A stretch of DNA of 49,940 nt from Paludibacteraceae bacterium (GTDB lineage: Bacteria; Bacteroidota; Bacteroidia; Bacteroidales; Paludibacteraceae). Made by a program: the position numbers and the translations under genes. Under the pieces are notes generated by a model that was not told the origin of the DNA, made no database searches, and was given only the letters and a program-made list of their open reading frames with translations. This document shows, piece by piece, positions 46,597 to 49,940 of the stretch (position 1 is the stretch's first letter; the number at the start of each line of letters is the position of its first letter). The stretch covers positions 1 to 49,940 of the forward strand of contig JAFSTG010000028.1 in NCBI GenBank assembly GCA_017450605.1, written 5' to 3'.

Positions 46597-46614
46597 GCAA
46601 ATACTTGTCAAAAA

Positions 46615-46652
46615 CAATGAAAAAAGCGTCCTTCGGGGCGCTTTTTTCATTG
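46615..46652. terminator. Strong, possibly bidirectional terminator
   Basis: Two 17-nt arms (46615-46631 and 46636-46652) pair with one G-U around a TTCG tetraloop: GCGTCC-TTCG-GGGCGC flanked by A and T runs. A and T tracts on both sides could allow termination in either direction. It lies 19 bp after the barrel gene and closes that operon. Confidence 0.92.
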
Positions 46653-46656
46653 TTGC

Positions 46657-46687
46657 TTGTATGTTATAAAGAAAAATGTTAATTTTG
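46657..46687 (+). promoter_or_regulatory. Promoter for the leucine-rich-repeat protein gene
   Basis: TTG (46657-46659), a 20-nt spacer and TAATTTTG (46680-46687) match the Bacteroidota consensus. The predicted start is near 46694, about 23 nt before the ATG at 46717. Confidence 0.75.
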
Positions 46688-46716
46688 CAGCACTTACATC
46701 AATCATTTATTTCAAT

Positions 46717-49700
46717 ATGAAACGTTTTTATCTTTTCCTGCTTACTGTTTTCAGTGCAATTGTTTTGGTGGCATCACCTGCCGACCAAATGATAGGCGGT
46801 GTACGTTACACCTACGACCCTGCTGCCGAGACCTATGTTGTTGCCGGCTACGATGCCGGTAGTGGCTTGAGCGTACTTACCGTTGAGAGCAAACTGCGCG
46901 TTGAGGGTAACATTTATACAGTGTTTGCTATTGCCGATGGCGCTTTCAAAGACTGCACAGCGATAACCTCTCTGACTCTGCCTCTCACTCTGCGCACAAT
47001 AGGCAATAACGCTTTCGAGGGCTGTACGTCGCTTACGTCAATTCGTATTCCCGGCAATGTTACTCGGATAGGAGCCGCTGCTTTCAAGGGCTGCGCGGCT
47101 ATCACCACGGTAGTGTTCGACGGCCGTCCAACCGAGATATTAGGCACCGGCGATGATGCTGCATTTGCAGGCGTTGGAACGATGCTCAGTCCTGTTGTGC
47201 TGCAGGTCCCTGCTGCTATTTATGTGGCAAAGATTTACAAGAACGGGGCCAACTGGGGAGGTTACTTCGTTACAGCACCTATCATCCCTGTCGCAACGCA
47301 GACTATTCAGGGCGTTGTATATAAGTACAAAGAGAACATACGCAACGATGCTTTCGGTGTTGACCTCGAGCAGCCATGCTATGTGGTTGACGGCTACGAT
47401 GCCTCTGTAGCCGATGCAAGGGCTGATGTGTTCATTCCTAAGATTGTGTCGGGTCTGCCGGTGTTGGCAATCTATAGCCTTAGCAATGCTGCCATCCGTT
47501 CTATCGAGGTAGATACCCTGTATTCATATACTGTGAAGGGACAGGATTACCCGTTGATAATGAATATCGAAAATATAAAAGAGATAGCCGAGTTGCCGGA
47601 GAATCTTGCTTTCAAAGGTCTTGGTTCGAAAGCTGAACCGGTTGACTTCTTCGTGCCCACTCTCGACGATGCCATGAATATCATCTTCAATTTTGCCTTT
47701 CAGGTAGGTACCGACAATGGCGGTTATCTGAACGTATGGGGACGACAGCATAAAGAGAAAGGGGTAGTGTATAACTACAACCGCAATGCCGGCTATTACA
47801 CCGCCGATGCCTTCGATGTAGAGTCGGCTGTTGCGAGCGGCGACGGCTCCTATAAACTCGAGATAATAGGCGAATTGAAAGATATCTTCGAGGTAAAGAA
47901 AGTGTCGGAGAATGCTTTTAATGCCGTATTTGGAACAGAAAACTACAATCCCGAAATTGCTAAGATTAATAAACTCGTTATTCCCGATATGGTGGAGACA
48001 ATTAGCAACTATGCATTCCGAGGTTTGGCTAATGTCGATTCTGTTGTCATACCGGCTTCGGTAAAGACAATAGGCAGCGGAGCATTTCTTTCGCTTGGTT
48101 CAAATAACCAAGGCTCGCAGGTGGTAACGCTGGTGGGCAGTCCTACTTTTGAAGGTGCCAACATTTTCCTCGGTGTAGGTCGTGCCGACAAGAAAGCAAC
48201 GATTCTGTGCAAGAAAGAGGATGTAGAGAAGTATAAAAAACTGATGGAGGGTGAAACGTTCTTCAATGGTTATTTCAATATCGAGGGTAATACCCGTCGT
48301 CTGACACTTACCTCGCCCGACGAGTCGATACTCGAACTGACAGGTTCGGGCGACTATAACTATATGGAGCCGACCGAGATTAAAGCCACTATAAAGAACG
48401 AAGGATATGAGTTCGCCGGTTGGTCTGACGGGGTCAAGTCTGCCACTCGTACTATCAGTCTCGATCGTGATAGTACTCTCACAGCATCGTTCACCGTTCG
48501 TCAGTTCGAGATAACCACGTCGGTCAACAACCCCGCAATGGGTACAGCCGAAGGCGATGGTACCTATGACTTTGGCGAGGCGGTAACACTTACAGCCTCA
48601 CCTGCCGACGGCTACCATTTCGTTAATTGGAATGCCGACGACAAACTTACCGACGCTTCGTTAGATATCGTCGTACCGCTTGGAGGCGGAAACTACGAGG
48701 CTGTATTCGCTCCAAATAAATACACTATAACCCTTGCAACCAACTACCCTGAAAAATGTACGGTAAGTGGTGGCGGAACATACGATTATTTGTCGAAAGT
48801 AACGATTAACACCACAGGCTCTGATGGCTACGAGTTCGTCGAGTGGTCGGATGGCGTTACCGCTCAGCAGCGCGAGATAGAGGTGCCGAAAGGCGGTCTG
48901 ACGCTCACTGCTTCGTATCGTCTGCTCGGTCAATATACGGTAAGTGCACTATGCGATGCTACAATGGGTAGCACTACCGGTTCGCAGTCGGGCTTCGAGC
49001 ATACCGTTGTTCACCTTACTGCTACGCCTAACACAGGGTATAAGTTTATCCGTTGGTCTGACGATGTAGCCGAAGCTGAGCGTGATGTTACAATAAACAA
49101 AGAAAATATCACCCTCACAGCAATTTTCGAGCCTATAGATTATGTGATAGCCGGTGCGGTGAACGATGCGGAGATGGGTTCGGTGGTAGGTAGCGGATTG
49201 GGTTATCAGGCATATAACTCTTCGGTTACTATCGAGGCAAAAGCCAACTATGGTTACCGTTTCGTAGAATGGGAAGATGGTTCTACCGATGCCGTGCGCA
49301 CTATTGTTGTTCCGCTTAACGGAGGTACCTTCACCGCCACTTTCGCCATCGATATGTTCACTCTTGTGGCTGAGGCTGAAGACTCGGAGATGGGAAGGGT
49401 TACCGGCGCTGGCGAATATCCCTATGGCTCGGTGGTAGAGATAGAGGCTGTTGCCAACGAAGGTTATACCTTTATCGGTTGGACAGACGGCAAAAAAACA
49501 GCAAAACGTACTATCACTCTCGAAATCAACGGCGATAGTTATACAGCGCAATTCGAACCGTTAGACTACGAGGTGAAGACTGCGGTTAACAATAAAGCCA
49601 TGGGTCAGGTGGAAGGTGCAAGCGTTTATCCTTATAACAAAGAGATAACTCTTACTGCCACTCCTTCCGAAGGTTACCATTTTGCTTATTGGGAGGATGG

Positions 49701-49940
49701 TTCAACCGATGCAGTACGTACACTTCGTGTACCCGTAGGCGGTGGTATTTTCACTGCCACATTCGAGGCTAACGAGTATGAGATAACAGCCGACGTAGAG
49801 CCTGCGAAGAGTGGCGTCGTAGTGGGTGCAGGCACTTATCCGTATCGAACGCGTGTTACTCTGACGGCAGTGGCCAACGAAGGTTTCACCTTCAAACATT
49901 GGAAAGACAACGAATCAACAAAAACCTCTCGTACTATAAC
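46717..49940 (+). CDS. BspA-like leucine-rich-repeat protein with InlB B-type repeats (3' end outside window)
   Basis: The frame is open for 1074 codons from the ATG and runs off the right edge. A signal peptide (RFYLFLLTVFSAIVLVAS) is followed by BspA-type leucine-rich repeats (LRR_5). The first group is at about residues 65-145, with GAFKDCTAITSLTLP, NNAFEGCTSLTSIRIP and AAFKGCAAITTVVF. A second group is at about 405-460 (LVIPDMVETISNYAFRGL). From ~residue 527 there are eight modules of ~70 residues with the InlB B / divergent Flg_new_2 pattern, for example YEFAGWSDG, YHFVNWN, YEFVEWSDG, YKFIRWSDD and YRFVEWEDG. More may lie beyond the window. This architecture is typical of Bacteroidales surface proteins that bind host or bacterial partners. 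A T9SS sorting domain is expected at the missing C-terminus but cannot be seen. Confidence 0.9.
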   Translation, partial: MKRFYLFLLTVFSAIVLVASPADQMIGGVRYTYDPAAETYVVAGYDAGSGLSVLTVESKLRVEGNIYTVFAIADGAFKDCTAITSLTLPLTLRTIGNNAFEGCTSLTSIRIPGNVTRIGAAAFKGCAAITTVVFDGRPTEILGTGDDAAFAGVGTMLSPVVLQVPAAIYVAKIYKNGANWGGYFVTAPIIPVATQTIQGVVYKYKENIRNDAFGVDLEQPCYVVDGYDASVADARADVFIPKIVSGLPVLAIYSLSNAAIRSIEVDTLYSYTVKGQDYPLIMNIENIKEIAELPENLAFKGLGSKAEPVDFFVPTLDDAMNIIFNFAFQVGTDNGGYLNVWGRQHKEKGVVYNYNRNAGYYTADAFDVESAVASGDGSYKLEIIGELKDIFEVKKVSENAFNAVFGTENYNPEIAKINKLVIPDMVETISNYAFRGLANVDSVVIPASVKTIGSGAFLSLGSNNQGSQVVTLVGSPTFEGANIFLGVGRADKKATILCKKEDVEKYKKLMEGETFFNGYFNIEGNTRRLTLTSPDESILELTGSGDYNYMEPTEIKATIKNEGYEFAGWSDGVKSATRTISLDRDSTLTASFTVRQFEITTSVNNPAMGTAEGDGTYDFGEAVTLTASPADGYHFVNWNADDKLTDASLDIVVPLGGGNYEAVFAPNKYTITLATNYPEKCTVSGGGTYDYLSKVTINTTGSDGYEFVEWSDGVTAQQREIEVPKGGLTLTASYRLLGQYTVSALCDATMGSTTGSQSGFEHTVVHLTATPNTGYKFIRWSDDVAEAERDVTINKENITLTAIFEPIDYVIAGAVNDAEMGSVVGSGLGYQAYNSSVTIEAKANYGYRFVEWEDGSTDAVRTIVVPLNGGTFTATFAIDMFTLVAEAEDSEMGRVTGAGEYPYGSVVEIEAVANEGYTFIGWTDGKKTAKRTITLEINGDSYTAQFEPLDYEVKTAVNNKAMGQVEGASVYPYNKEITLTATPSEGYHFAYWEDGSTDAVRTLRVPVGGGIFTATFEANEYEITADVEPAKSGVVVGAGTYPYRTRVTLTAVANEGFTFKHWKDNESTKTSRTI

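Noticed and set aside
1-49940. tRNA genes, rRNA genes, CRISPR arrays and insertion sequences
   Set aside because: No tRNA T-arm pattern, regular spaced repeats, or transposase frames were seen by eye on either strand; a dedicated search could still find a missed short RNA.

Overview
The window is a stretch of Bacteroidales (Bacteroidota) chromosome; I cannot name the genus. The evidence is consistent. Promoters fit the Bacteroidota form (TTTG near -33, a 19-20 nt spacer, TANNTTTG near -7) and most genes lack a Shine-Dalgarno sequence. Several huge secreted proteins end in type IX secretion (T9SS) sorting domains. The window also holds an OmpA-like porin, a V-type ATPase subunit, an Mpi-type serine invertase and a BspA-like leucine-rich-repeat protein. 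No tRNA, rRNA, CRISPR array or complete insertion sequence was seen. No gene-free stretch exceeds about 300 bp; the largest gaps are about 29862-30151 and 36296-36577.

Layout. Positions 1-6200: the tail of an unknown gene, then lysA (diaminopimelate decarboxylase) on the plus strand, converging with a minus-strand cluster. That cluster, in transcription order, is an NrnA-like DHH phosphoesterase, a Ser/Thr-rich lipoprotein, a two-helix membrane protein with a ThsA-type macro domain, and a membrane-anchored TIR protein. The last two resemble a type II Thoeris NAD-signalling defence pair, but here the TIR protein is itself membrane bound and has a periplasmic C-terminal half. Positions 6200-12650: a divergent promoter region, a small unknown protein, polA with a degenerate proofreading domain, hflX and an OmpA-family porin. 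Positions 12690-26400: a 2519-residue T9SS protein with about 16 Ig-like repeats, 2 bp ahead of psuK; then psuG (pseudouridine breakdown), a phosphohexomutase-family gene that could handle the pentose phosphate, an AsmA-like protein and a minus-strand Mpi-like invertase.

Positions 26470-29860: a DUF1294 membrane protein, prfC (release factor 3) and an isolated V-ATPase B-subunit gene. Positions 30150-49940 are a surface-protein region: a small protein with a C-terminal PVGDG/membrane/RRK tail, a 1761-residue T9SS protein, a promoter with a structured leader, two further T9SS repeat proteins (786 and 1969 residues), an outer-membrane barrel carrying two SH3-like cell-wall-binding repeats, and the start of a leucine-rich-repeat / InlB B-repeat protein that runs off the window.

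The points most worth following are the TIR / TM-macro pair, the Mpi-like invertase, the isolated V-ATPase B gene, the structured leader at 36393-36577, and the barrel protein with N-terminal SH3-like repeats.
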